The notes beneath the pieces were generated by a model. It saw only the letters and a program-made list of their open reading frames with translations. It had not been told where the DNA came from and did not search any database. A DNA stretch of 20,108 nucleotides from Alangreenwoodia sp964438605. Its GTDB lineage: Bacteria > Bacillota > Clostridia > Peptostreptococcales > Anaerovoracaceae. A program made the translations under genes and the position numbers. Location of the stretch: NCBI GenBank assembly GCA_964438605.1, contig CAYTKT010000042.1:1-20108 (forward strand). Reading direction: 5' to 3'. Positions 6,928 to 15,200 of the stretch are shown in pieces (position 1 is the stretch's first letter; every line of letters starts with the position of its first letter).

Positions 6928-7250
6928 ATTTCCTAAATTATATAATTTATCGCCTTAGAAATAACTGTTACAAAGGAAAGCCTCCTGATTTTCTCAGCTG
7001 CAAATCGGCTTCAGCCGCCTTAAATCAGTGCCTTTTCCAAAAATTCTTTCAACAAGATAACTATTCGGAAATTCCGGCACGTTTTCATATCTGAAACGGG
7101 CAGCGCAAAAATGCGCTGCCGTGATCTGTTCGTTATCCTGATGTACGCTGCACTGTCTCGTCAGCGAAATCCCCTGCCGCTGCCCTTAAACCGGAATTAT
7201 TTTCCCGAACGTGTATCGCGTCGGGGACCTTAAGCAATGTAAAAAAATTA
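6928..7250 (-). promoter_or_regulatory. ilvC-ilvB intergenic leader with hairpins and a possible leader peptide
   Basis: This 323-bp gap is too long for a simple operon junction. In minus-strand order it contains a hairpin 25 bp after ilvC (7204-7225, CCCGA/TCGGG core), a perfect 9-bp stem with a 4-nt loop (7099-7120, GGCAGCGCA), a 22-codon open frame (7020-7088), a small CGGC-TGAA-GCCG hairpin near 7010, an AGGAGG with no usable start after it, and an AT-rich segment with a possible promoter (TTGTAA, 17 bp, ATAAAT) close to ilvB. No T-box motif is present. Regulation inside this gap is an inference. Confidence 0.45.
7020..7088 (-). CDS. Possible branched-chain leader peptide for ilvB
   Basis: A 22-codon frame, ATG at 7088 to TAA at 7020, encodes MKTCRNFRIVILLKEFLEKA plus Leu-Ile. 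Eight of its 22 residues are Ile, Val or Leu, five of them consecutive (IVILL, codons ATA GTT ATC TTG TTG). Such runs characterise attenuator leader peptides of ilv operons. It sits between a 9-bp hairpin just upstream and a small hairpin just downstream. Against it: no clear ribosome site precedes the ATG, and no strong intrinsic terminator lies between it and ilvB. Confidence 0.3.
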   Translation of the reverse strand: MKTCRNFRIVILLKEFLEKALI

Positions 7251-8246
7251 CTATTCCTCGTCGCTCCAGGAATACATTTTTCTGAGTTCTTTGCCTACTT
7301 CTTCGAGCTGATGAGAAGCCTTGAGTTTTCTCGTAGCGTTGAAGTGCTGTCTGCCAACCTTGTTTTCCATGATCCAGTTTCTAGCAAACGTACCATCCTG
7401 AATCTCGGAAAGAACTTTCTTCATTTCCTTCTTTGTATCTTCAGTAATAATGCGCTTGCCGATTTCATAATCGCCAAATTCAGCCGTATCAGAAATGGAA
7501 TGTCTCATCTCAGAGAAACCGCCGTGATAGATCAGATCTACGATCAGCTTCATCTCGTGGATACACTCAAAGTAAGCGTTGCGAGGGTCATAACCTGCTT
7601 CCACAAGAGTTTCAAAGCCCGCCTGCATCAGAGCTGTTACGCCGCCGCAGAGTACGCACTGTTCACCAAACAGATCTGTTTCTGTTTCTGTCTGAAACGT
7701 CGTTTCCAGGATTGCCGCTCTTGCGCCGCCGATACCCGCACCGTAAGCCAGAGCCGTTTCGAGAGCTCTGCCGGTAGCGTCCTGATGAATCGCTACGAGG
7801 CAAGGCACACCCTTTCCTGCAACATACTCGCTTCTTACCGTATGACCGGGTCCTTTCGGTGCAATCATCGCAACATCAATATTTGCAGGTGGAACAATCT
7901 GCTGGAAGTGAATATTGAAGCCGTGAGCAAACATGAGCATATTGCCTTCTTTGAGGTTTGGCTTAATGCTTTCGTTGTATATATCAGCCTGCTTTTCGTC
8001 AGGTGTGAGGATCATGATGATGTCTGCCGCCGCTGCTGCTTCTGCCGCTGTTGCGACCTTTAAGCCCGCCTCTTCAGCGACCTTCCATGACTTGCTGCCT
8101 TCATAAAGACCGACGATAACATTCACGCCGCTTTCCTTTAAGTTCAATGCATGGGCATGTCCCTGGCTGCCGTAGCCGATGATCGCAACCGTCTTACCAT
8201 CAAGTACCGAAAGATTGCAGTCGCTCTGATAATAGATATTAGCCAT
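7251..8246 (-). CDS. ilvC: Ketol-acid reductoisomerase (class I)
   Basis: Isomerises and reduces acetolactate or acetohydroxybutyrate to the dihydroxy acid, the step after IlvB; Mg and NAD(P)H dependent. 331 residues, the usual length of the short class I enzyme. The Rossmann motif GYGSQGHAHALNL is at 24-36. Catalytic-domain signatures are present: APKGPGHTVRSEY, DLFGEQCVLCGG and ECIHEMKLIVDLIYHGG. The cofactor loop reads GLYEGSKSW, where many NADPH enzymes have GLRKGS, so Arg and Lys are replaced by Tyr and Glu. Start ATG at 8246 follows AGAAGGAGG. A strong promoter overlaps the end of the upstream radical SAM gene. The gene precedes ilvB, and the two products act in consecutive steps. Confidence 0.97.
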   Translation of the reverse strand: MANIYYQSDCNLSVLDGKTVAIIGYGSQGHAHALNLKESGVNVIVGLYEGSKSWKVAEEAGLKVATAAEAAAAADIIMILTPDEKQADIYNESIKPNLKEGNMLMFAHGFNIHFQQIVPPANIDVAMIAPKGPGHTVRSEYVAGKGVPCLVAIHQDATGRALETALAYGAGIGGARAAILETTFQTETETDLFGEQCVLCGGVTALMQAGFETLVEAGYDPRNAYFECIHEMKLIVDLIYHGGFSEMRHSISDTAEFGDYEIGKRIITEDTKKEMKKVLSEIQDGTFARNWIMENKVGRQHFNATRKLKASHQLEEVGKELRKMYSWSDEE

Positions 8247-8317
8247 TTTTTATTCCTCCTTCTGATCGCTGTGGATCATATAAATATCAATCATTTGCGT
8301 GTTTATACACATATTTA

Positions 8318-8346
8318 ATCATACTATTCCCCATACGCTAAGTCAA
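8318..8346 (-). promoter_or_regulatory. ilvC promoter (sigma-A type)
   Basis: On the minus strand, -35 TTGACT (8341-8346), 17-bp spacer, -10 TATGAT (8318-8323). The -35 box lies inside the last codons of the upstream gene. The leader would be about 65 nt and contains the small inverted repeat GTGT-ATAA-ACAC. There is no room for a T-box. Confidence 0.75.
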
Positions 8347-9489
8347 ATCTTTTTCAGCTTTTTCAGCGTTTTTTGGACAGGCTTTTACTAATTTTTCCGT
8401 CCGCCTCCACTCCTTCAGCAGATATGAATTTACAGATTTTCCGACGCCTCCGTCGCAAAATCTTTCCCCCTCACGGCGCTTTTTCCAAAAATAATAATCG
8501 CGTCCCAGGTAATCGCATTTGTCCCCCTGGCACAAATCATTTTCTTCCATAATCCGGTCAATCATATCGCGCACCTTCCACCAGCTCATTCCCCAGTTGC
8601 AGAATACAGTCTCCTGTTCTGGCGCGCGGCTGACAAGGCGCTGGACACAGATATCCGGTGACAGATATTCGAGAAACTTAACTGCCCGTGCTGCATATTC
8701 CTCCGCTCCAATCAACTGAAATTCCCCGTTTTCATACTGTCTGCACATTTCGGTTTCCCGCTCGATATAAAGTGAATGGAGCTTGACCTGGCTAACACCG
8801 AGAGCCGTCAGAATTTTCGCCGCTTCCACCGCATCGGAATCGTCATCCCACGGCAGATTCAAAATCAGATGAGCGCAGACTTCAAACCCATGCCTCCTGC
8901 AGCGCAGAACAGCATCTATAAATTCTGCCAGAGAATGGCCGCGCCTTATTTTTTCCAGCGTCTTATAGTTGATGCTCTGAAGACCCAACTCAAAAACCGT
9001 CTGCTTTCCGCATTTTCTGCACACCTCCGCAGCCGTCTCAAGATAACGGTCAGAAACACAGTCGGGACGCGTAGAAACGCAAGCTTCCACAATTTGCGGC
9101 ATCGAAAGAGCTTCTTCAAGATATGAAGAAAAATCTTCCAGAGGCAGGAACGTATTTGTAAAATTCTGAAAATATGCTACAAACAGATCGGCGCCGTACC
9201 TGTTTCCGATGTAATCTATATTGTGCCCAAGCTGTTCTCTCACCGAAAACTCTGCTGGCAGATTTTCAAATCCGGCGCCCGACGCACCGCAGAACGTACA
9301 GCCAGGAAAATCCGAAAGATGCGAACGGTCCTCGGCCCCTGAAAAAGCCGAAGGAACCGAACTATCCGGAGCCTCCGTCATATGCGGCGCCATCCTGTTC
9401 GGGCAGGAAACCGGCAGACGAACCGGCAGTTTATACACCTTTCTGCCGTATTTTCGTCTCATGTACTCAGCATATGTAAAATATCTCAT
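8338..9489 (-). CDS. Radical SAM protein, TIGR01212 (YhcC/YtqA) family, with a cluster-loop insertion
   Basis: 383 residues. The family signature RRKYGRKVYKLPV...SCPNR is followed by GCTFC, and STRPDCVSDRYLE, ELGLQSINYKTLEKIRRGH and HLILNLPWDDD match the radical SAM barrel of the YhcC/YtqA group, whose reaction is, to my knowledge, not well established. The cluster cysteines are C29, C64 and C67. In E. coli YhcC, as I recall it, about 11 residues separate the first two cysteines; here 34 do. The extra residues are polar and unstructured-looking (TEAPDSSVPSAFSGAEDR). All three cysteines remain, so activity is possible. The ATG at 9489 has only a weak ribosome site. No partner gene is evident, and the ilvC promoter is embedded in its 3' end. 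Confidence 0.85.
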   Translation of the reverse strand: MRYFTYAEYMRRKYGRKVYKLPVRLPVSCPNRMAPHMTEAPDSSVPSAFSGAEDRSHLSDFPGCTFCGASGAGFENLPAEFSVREQLGHNIDYIGNRYGADLFVAYFQNFTNTFLPLEDFSSYLEEALSMPQIVEACVSTRPDCVSDRYLETAAEVCRKCGKQTVFELGLQSINYKTLEKIRRGHSLAEFIDAVLRCRRHGFEVCAHLILNLPWDDDSDAVEAAKILTALGVSQVKLHSLYIERETEMCRQYENGEFQLIGAEEYAARAVKFLEYLSPDICVQRLVSRAPEQETVFCNWGMSWWKVRDMIDRIMEENDLCQGDKCDYLGRDYYFWKKRREGERFCDGGVGKSVNSYLLKEWRRTEKLVKACPKNAEKAEKDLT

Positions 9490-9607
9490 CTTACTTTAAA
9501 ACATCGAATTATCATCTCAAAATCCCGTTTAAATCAATCTACTTCTTATTATTTTTTAAGACTAAATTATTATCTTTTTTTTGGTTTCTGCCACATTCCC
9601 TGCTTTT

Positions 9608-9686
9608 TCTATAAATCTTCTATAAATCTTCCGTTCGCTCTGATATTTTCATTATTTTTCAACTATTCTCAACCAATCTCAACCAA
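9608..9686. repeat. Two adjacent short tandem duplications
   Basis: TCTATAAATCT is repeated exactly in tandem at 9608-9629 (2 x 11 bp), and TCTCAACCAA at 9667-9686 (2 x 10 bp). Both look like recent slippage duplications. Confidence 0.7.
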
Positions 9687-9725
9687 CTATTTCCTAAAAA
9701 ACACGAAAGACAACCGATTTTCAGG

Positions 9726-9776
9726 AAAAACAAAACGGGGATCAAGCCACGGTATGAATACCGGTCTTTTTCCCCG
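9726..9776 (-). terminator. Intrinsic terminator of the P-loop gene transcript
   Basis: On the minus strand an outer stem CGGGGA/TCCCCG encloses an inner CGGTAT/ATACCG hairpin and is followed by TTTTGTTTTT. It lies about 140 bp past the stop codon at 9918. Confidence 0.7.
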
Positions 9777-9917
9777 CGCTCTTTGGTCTCCCCCGACAAT
9801 CCTTAAAAAACAAAGAATCCGCCGCAAATATTTGCCGCAATACTGATTCGAGATTCCATTCGGCATCTCAATAAAATGTAAAATGTGCGCTCTGAAAATG
9901 TATCCGAATCCTGTGCT

Positions 9918-10340
9918 TTATTTATTTAAGATTTCGTACTGTCTTACGCTGGCATCTAATTCTTCGAGATCAGCGCTCAGGCTGACGACAAATTCAATAT
10001 TCGACTTATCGGATATCACCTGAAGTCTTCTGAGAAATTCAGGCAAATCGCGAATAGCAATATCGGCGTGCTTCAGAATACTGTCGATAAAAATAACTTC
10101 GATATCGTGATTTGAACTCATGATGCCGTAGATAAATCCGATATATTCATCAATATTGTTGACATATTCGTAATCATCCATAACGATCATGCGGATCTGG
10201 ATGTCGAGATCGTGTTTCAGTCTGTCATCTTTTATAATAAATACAATACTTCCTTTTTTTTCCTCAACGTCATGATTGGCCATTTCGACCATCATCTTTG
10301 TCTTACCGGTGCCCTTGTGGCCGACTAAAAGTTTAATCAC
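9918..10340 (-). CDS. Small P-loop ATPase-like protein of unknown function
   Basis: 140 residues. Walker A GHKGTGKT is at residues 7-14 and a hydrophobic Walker B strand ending VIFIDS near residue 85; the short length leaves little more than one minimal P-loop domain. No membrane segment or oligomerisation domain is visible. I associate near-identical-length proteins with Clostridia, where they are often labelled as ATP-binding or PilT-like on weak grounds; true PilT is more than twice as long, so I would not use that name. The start is GTG at 10340, nine bases after AGGGAG. It has its own promoter and terminator, so it is a monocistronic unit. Function unknown. Confidence 0.85.
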   Translation of the reverse strand: MIKLLVGHKGTGKTKMMVEMANHDVEEKKGSIVFIIKDDRLKHDLDIQIRMIVMDDYEYVNNIDEYIGFIYGIMSSNHDIEVIFIDSILKHADIAIRDLPEFLRRLQVISDKSNIEFVVSLSADLEELDASVRQYEILNK

Positions 10341-10380
10341 TGTATTCTTCTCCCTTCCAATGAGTAATTTCTATGATGTA

Positions 10381-10409
10381 ATTATACTATATGAACAGAA
10401 AAAGGACAA
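10381..10409 (-). promoter_or_regulatory. Promoter of the P-loop ATPase gene
   Basis: On the minus strand, -35 TTGTCC (10404-10409), 17-bp spacer, perfect -10 TATAAT (10381-10386), giving a leader of about 35 nt. Confidence 0.75.
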
Positions 10410-10691
10410 CAAATTTCCTGAAGAAAAGCGCGGGCTTTTCTCTGTTTTTACCGAAAATGTTTTTAAATGTAAATTCTTTGTATCCTGCCCGCCAACCGGC
10501 AGCCGACGATCAACAGTCAACGTCAAACCGGTCTCAAGCCGTTCCTTTCCCGTCTTTTTCACAGACAAGCTGCGGACTTTTCCCTGTCCGCACGACCGAC
10601 TTCCTCCGGCTGCATCAGGCTTTATGCATTTTAGCACGTCTTGATTCTCCCATGCAGACCTACTCCGCGCCCCGTCTGCGCGGACCGTCCG
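10410..10691. other. Intergenic region after rlmN
   Basis: No gene is supported. Two hairpins are visible: TGCGGAC/GTCCGCA at 10571-10592 (7-bp stem, 8-nt loop) and AGAAAAGC/GCTTTTCT at 10422-10441. The second has its T-rich arm at the 3' side on the minus strand and may terminate rlmN transcripts. A resemblance to part of RNase P RNA was considered and rejected. Confidence 0.4.
10422..10441 (-). terminator. Possible rlmN terminator
   Basis: An 8-bp stem (AGAAAAGC/GCTTTTCT) with a 4-nt loop, ending in CTTTTCTTC on the minus strand. It lies 250 bp after rlmN and just upstream of the next promoter. The T-run is inside the stem rather than after it, so termination is uncertain. Confidence 0.35.
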
Positions 10692-11744
10692 TCACGCATC
10701 GGCCCTCCTGCTTTCCGCCAAACGCAGCTGCCCGCAGGCCGCGCTGATGTCTGCGCCCAATTCCCTGCGAATCGTAACTTCTATTCCTTTTTCTTCCAGA
10801 ACAGCTGCAAACTGCGCCGCGTGCCTTCTGGCCGAGCCTTTAAATTTCTTTTCATCCACATGATTCAGCGGAATCAAATTGACATGGCACATCATTCCTT
10901 TCAGCAGCGAAGCCAGTCGCACCGCGTCTTCCATCCTGTCGTTGACATTCTCAATCAGCGCATATTCAAACGTAATGCGCCTGTGAGTTTTTTCGATGAT
11001 ACGCCGGCAGACATTCATCAGGTCTTTCATTTCATAACCGGCCGCCACCGGCATAAGGCGGCGCCGCACCGCATCATCAGCCGCGTGAAGGGACACGGCG
11101 AGATTGACCTGAGGCATATCATCTGCAAAACGCTCCATTTTATTCAGAATCCCGCAGGTCGATACCGTAATATTCCGAAGGCCGATATTCAGGCCGTTTT
11201 CCTCATGCATAATCCGGATCGCTCGGAGCAGTTCCTCGTAATTATCGAACGGTTCGCCTGTTCCCATAACGACAATACGGCCAATCCGCTCCCCCGAATC
11301 CCTGCTCATGACAACCACCTGGTCGACGATCTCACCTGCCGTCAGACTACGCTCCAACCCGTCAATGCCTGACGCACAAAACGCGCATCCCATTCGGCAT
11401 CCCGCCTGGGAAGAAATACACGCGGTATTGCCGTATTTATATTTCATAAGCACGCTCTCAACCGCAAAACCGCCTTCCACCTCGAAAAGATACTTTCGCG
11501 TCCCGTCCTTCTTTGAAACCTGCCGCTCAATCATCCGCACAGAATTCAGCGATGCCCGCTCTTTCAGCGACTCACGCAGCTTTCCCGAAAGCTCCGTGAT
11601 GCCGTCAAAAGAAGACTCTCCGGCATACATCCTGCGAAACACCTGAAGCGCACGAAACTTTTTTTCGCCGATTCCCAAAAACCATTCCTGCATCTCAGAA
11701 AGCGTCATATTCTTCAAATGCTGCACATTCGCCTGATTTTCCAT
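10692..11744 (-). CDS. rlmN: 23S rRNA (adenine2503-C2)-methyltransferase RlmN
   Basis: Radical SAM enzyme that methylates C2 of A2503 in 23S rRNA and, in studied bacteria, A37 of some tRNAs. The cluster motif is C116-x3-C120-x2-C123 in QAGCRMGCAFCASG, the spacing typical of the family. Downstream motifs VVMGTGEPFDNYE, NITVSTCGI and VNLAVSLHAAD are standard, and the C-terminal catalytic Cys is C337 in DISAACGQL. The reading frame extends 53 codons further upstream, but that part does not look like RlmN. The ATG at 11744 has AAGGAGAG nine bases before it and gives 350 residues, the usual length, so I chose it. About 490 bp separate it from ileS upstream. Confidence 0.95.
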   Translation of the reverse strand: MENQANVQHLKNMTLSEMQEWFLGIGEKKFRALQVFRRMYAGESSFDGITELSGKLRESLKERASLNSVRMIERQVSKKDGTRKYLFEVEGGFAVESVLMKYKYGNTACISSQAGCRMGCAFCASGIDGLERSLTAGEIVDQVVVMSRDSGERIGRIVVMGTGEPFDNYEELLRAIRIMHEENGLNIGLRNITVSTCGILNKMERFADDMPQVNLAVSLHAADDAVRRRLMPVAAGYEMKDLMNVCRRIIEKTHRRITFEYALIENVNDRMEDAVRLASLLKGMMCHVNLIPLNHVDEKKFKGSARRHAAQFAAVLEEKGIEVTIRRELGADISAACGQLRLAESRRADA

Positions 11745-12233
11745 GCTTTTTCTCTCCTTAAAATAAAACTGTCGGAATCGCCGGCCGGGTTCCGCTGCAT
11801 CATCCCGGCTGCTGTGCACATTCCGTTCACGCACGATCCTATTCATTTCAGTCTCACTCAACTCAATTTGCCCGCACTGACCGAATTTCGGAAAATTTTG
11901 CATAAAACCGAGCCGGACATAACTCCGTCGGGGCCTCTACCGCTTCGTGCGCATTTCGTACGTATATGGATATTGTACACCGCTCCGTTGGAGCCGCATC
12001 TCTGCCAACTGTGCTTCCTACGCCGGCATTTTGGTCACACGCACATATCAATCCAATAAGCCTGCAAATCGAGTTAAAGCCGCAGCCGGCAGCAGCCTGC
12101 CGGATCACATCTCCAAACAGGCTGGCCTTTTGGAAAACCGCTCTCGTCATCGGCTCTGTCGCTGCTGCGTTGGCAGAAATAACAGTTCCGCAGGCAAATC
12201 TTTTGGAAAACCTTGCAGCGGCCCACCATCGAT
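11745..12233. other. Intergenic region between ileS and rlmN
   Basis: No confident gene. A minus-strand frame of about 120 codons (ending 11863) is open from near the ileS stop but has no ribosome site and no recognisable motif. Visible structure: the exact 13-bp direct repeat CTTTTGGAAAACC at 12127-12139 and 12200-12212, and a 7-bp hairpin CCGGCAG/CTGCCGG at 12086-12103 whose minus-strand tail is only weakly T-rich (CTGCGGCTTTAA) and may end ileS transcripts. No clear rlmN promoter was found. Confidence 0.4.
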
Positions 12234-15200
12234 TTACTTCTGCACCCTCTCTACAACAATTCCCGTTTCATGTCCGTTCAGCTTAAATTCTTCAAGCTCG
12301 TCCTCCGTATAATCAAGGCTGACCGCAAGAGTTTCCTTCATTATATATTCCCTGTACTCATCAAACGCGGCTTTCGCCCTGGCGTCGCACCGGACGGAAA
12401 CTGCAATATGGTCCATCATCTCAAAATCCTTTTGCTTTCTCATCTGCTGAATCTTAGAAACAAGCTCCCTTGCCAGTCCTTCCGAAACGAGCTCCGGCGT
12501 CAGCTGCGTATCGAGAATGACGAAAACGCCTTTGTCCGTGCCGACCGCAAAGCCCTCCTTCGCACTAACTCTGACGTCAACCAGTTCCTCAGGGATTTCC
12601 GTGACCTCACCGCCCAGTTCCAGAACTACCTTGCCCTCGCGTCCGAGACGAGCGATCATCTCCTTGGCGTCAGCCGCCGCCAGCGCACTGCCGAACTCTT
12701 TGATCCTGCCGCCCAGAACAGGGCCCGCCTTCCTGAAATCAGGCTTCAGCGAATAATCCATATACGTATCCATATTCGATTCAAACACCACATTTTTAAC
12801 GTTGAGTTCCTCTTTAATCAGCTGGACCATATCTCCGATCATCGGCTCGTATCTGCTGTCCACAAGAATTTCTGCCAGCGGCTGTCTGACCTTAATGCGT
12901 TCCTTCTCTCTCTCTCCTCTGCCAAGTGCAACAATCGTTCTGACGAGCTCCATCTTTTCTTCCAGCGCTTCATCGATCAGCGCCTCGTCAGCCTTCGGGA
13001 AAAATGCCAGATGAACGGATTCTTCACCGGTCAGTTTTGTATAAATTTCATCGGAAATAAACGGAGCAAATGGGGCCGACAGGAGAACCACCCCTTTCAA
13101 CATCTCATAAGTTGTAACGAAAACCGCCTTTTTATCGTCTGTCAGTTTTTCTGCATAAAATCTCCTTCTTGCCCTTCTGATATACCAGTTGGACAAATCC
13201 TCTGCAACAAATTCCGTAATCTGCTTAACGGCTTTCATATGCTCATAATTGTCCATATCAGATGTCACATTCCTGACGAGGCGGTTAAAACGCGACAGAA
13301 TCCAGCGATCCAGTTCCGGCCGACCTGCCGGATCGACCGTTAGCGACGATATATCCACATCTTCCATATTGGAATAGAGAACGAAAAAATTATATACATT
13401 CCTCAGCGTACCGAAATACTTGCTCTGGATTTCCTGAACGCCGTCCTCGTCAAATCTCGTCGGAGTCCATGCCGGAGACGTATAGAGCAGATACCATCTT
13501 GCCACGTCGGCTCCGTACTTGTCGAACAGCGCAAACGGATCCACCGTATTCCCTTTCGATTTGGACATCTTCTTACCGTCCTTATCGAGAATCAAATCGT
13601 TCACAAGAACATTTTTATAAGGCGCCCTGCCCGTGATAAATGTTGAAATCGCCAGCAGAGAATAAAACCAGCCTCTCGTCTGATCAATCCCCTCGCAGAT
13701 AAAATCGGCCGGGAAATTCTCCTCAAAAATATCCTGATTTTCAAACGGATAATGCAGCTGCGCAAACGGCATGGAACCGCTGTCAAACCAGCAATCCATC
13801 ACTTCGGGAATACGGCTCATCGTCTTTCCGCAGCGCGGGCAGGTCAAATGAACATCATCCACATACGGCCTGTGCAGTTCGATAGTCGTATCAATATTCT
13901 CCTGTGCCTTTTCCACAAGTTCCTCTCTCGAACCGATACATTCTACATGGCCGCACTCGCATCTCCAAATCGGAATCGGGGTACCCCAGTATCTGTTTCT
14001 CGAAATCGCCCAGTCTTTCACGTCAGCCAGCCAGTTTCCAAAACGCCCTTCCCCGACGAACGGAGGCTGCCAGTTGACACTGTTATTATTTTCAACCAAC
14101 TGATCTTTCAGCTTTGTCATCTCGATATACCAGCTCGGTTTTGCGTAATAAATCAGTGGCGTGCCACACCTCCAGCAGTGCGGATAATTATGTTCCATCT
14201 TCTGCTTCGCAAAAATCTTGTCTTCTTCCGCAAGATATTTGATAATATCGACATCTAAGCCATCTTCCATGACGAACCTGCCGGCCCACGGCGTGTCAGT
14301 ATAGCGGCCGTCTTCGCCTACCGGGTTAAAAACAGGCAGCCCGTACCTGCGGCCAACCTGATAGTCGTCCTCACCGAAAGCAGGCGCGATATGAACGAGG
14401 CCGGTGCCGTCTTCCGTCGTAACGTAATCAGCGCACGTCACGAAAAATGCCTTTTTATCAGTATGCAAAAACGGCATTAACTGTTCGTATTCCATGTATT
14501 CCAGGTCTTTTCCCTTCATTTGTTCAAGAACCGTATAACTGCCTTCACCGAGAACTCTGTCTGCCAACGCCTTTGCCAGATAATAGACAGATCCGTCCTT
14601 TTCCGCCTTTATATAATCGATCTCAGGACCGGCAGCCAGCGCCACGTTTGATGCCAGCGTCCACGGCGTCGTCGTCCAGGCGAGAAAATACTCATTATCC
14701 GTTCCCTTTTTCTTAAATTTCGCGGTAATCGTCGTCGATTTAATTTCCTTATAACCCTGTGCTACCTCATGAGACGCAAGGCCCGTGCCGCATCGCGGAC
14801 AATAAGGCAAAATCTTGTGGCCTTCGTAAATAAGACCTTCGTCGAAGAACTTCTTCAGAATCCACCATCCCGTCTCGATAAAATTATTATCCAGCGTGAT
14901 ATACGGATCATCCAAGTCGACCATATAGCCCATGCGCTTCGTCATGTCCCGCCACATGCCTTCGTATTCAAAAACAGATTCACGGCATTTTTGGTTAAAC
15001 TCCTTGATGCCATACTTTTCAATGTCCTGTTTGCCGCTCATTTTCAGGCGCTTTTCCACCTCGATCTCCACAGGCAGGCCGTGAGTGTCCCAGCCCGCCT
15101 TTCTTCTGACCTTATAGCCCTGCATCGTCTTATAACGGCACACAGAATCCTTCAGCGTCCTGGCGATTACATGATGAATGCCCGGCTTGCCATTTGCTGT

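Larger units (their letters stand above)
9490..9917. other. AT-rich intergenic region between the radical SAM and P-loop genes
   Basis: No gene is supported; a long plus-strand frame crossing it is AT-rich noise overlapping the antisense of the radical SAM gene. It holds two short tandem duplications and one good minus-strand terminator, both listed separately. A promoter for the radical SAM gene should lie here, but I cannot point to one. Confidence 0.5.

Noticed and set aside
8250..8312. 20-codon Ile-containing frame in the ilvC leader
   Set aside because: Its ATG would fall at the transcription start with no ribosome site, and the isoleucine codons are scattered; there is no room for an attenuator.
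10448..10640. GGAGGAAGTC followed by a GC hairpin, reminiscent of RNase P RNA
   Set aside because: The match to the conserved GAGGAAAGTCC word is incomplete, and other conserved RNase P segments are missing.
11745..11903. 53-codon N-terminal extension of rlmN
   Set aside because: The internal ATG at 11744 has an ideal ribosome site and gives the normal family length; the upstream part does not resemble RlmN.
12213..13343. 376-codon open frame antisense to ileS
   Set aside because: It lies opposite a clearly identified coding sequence and has no recognisable domain or start signal.
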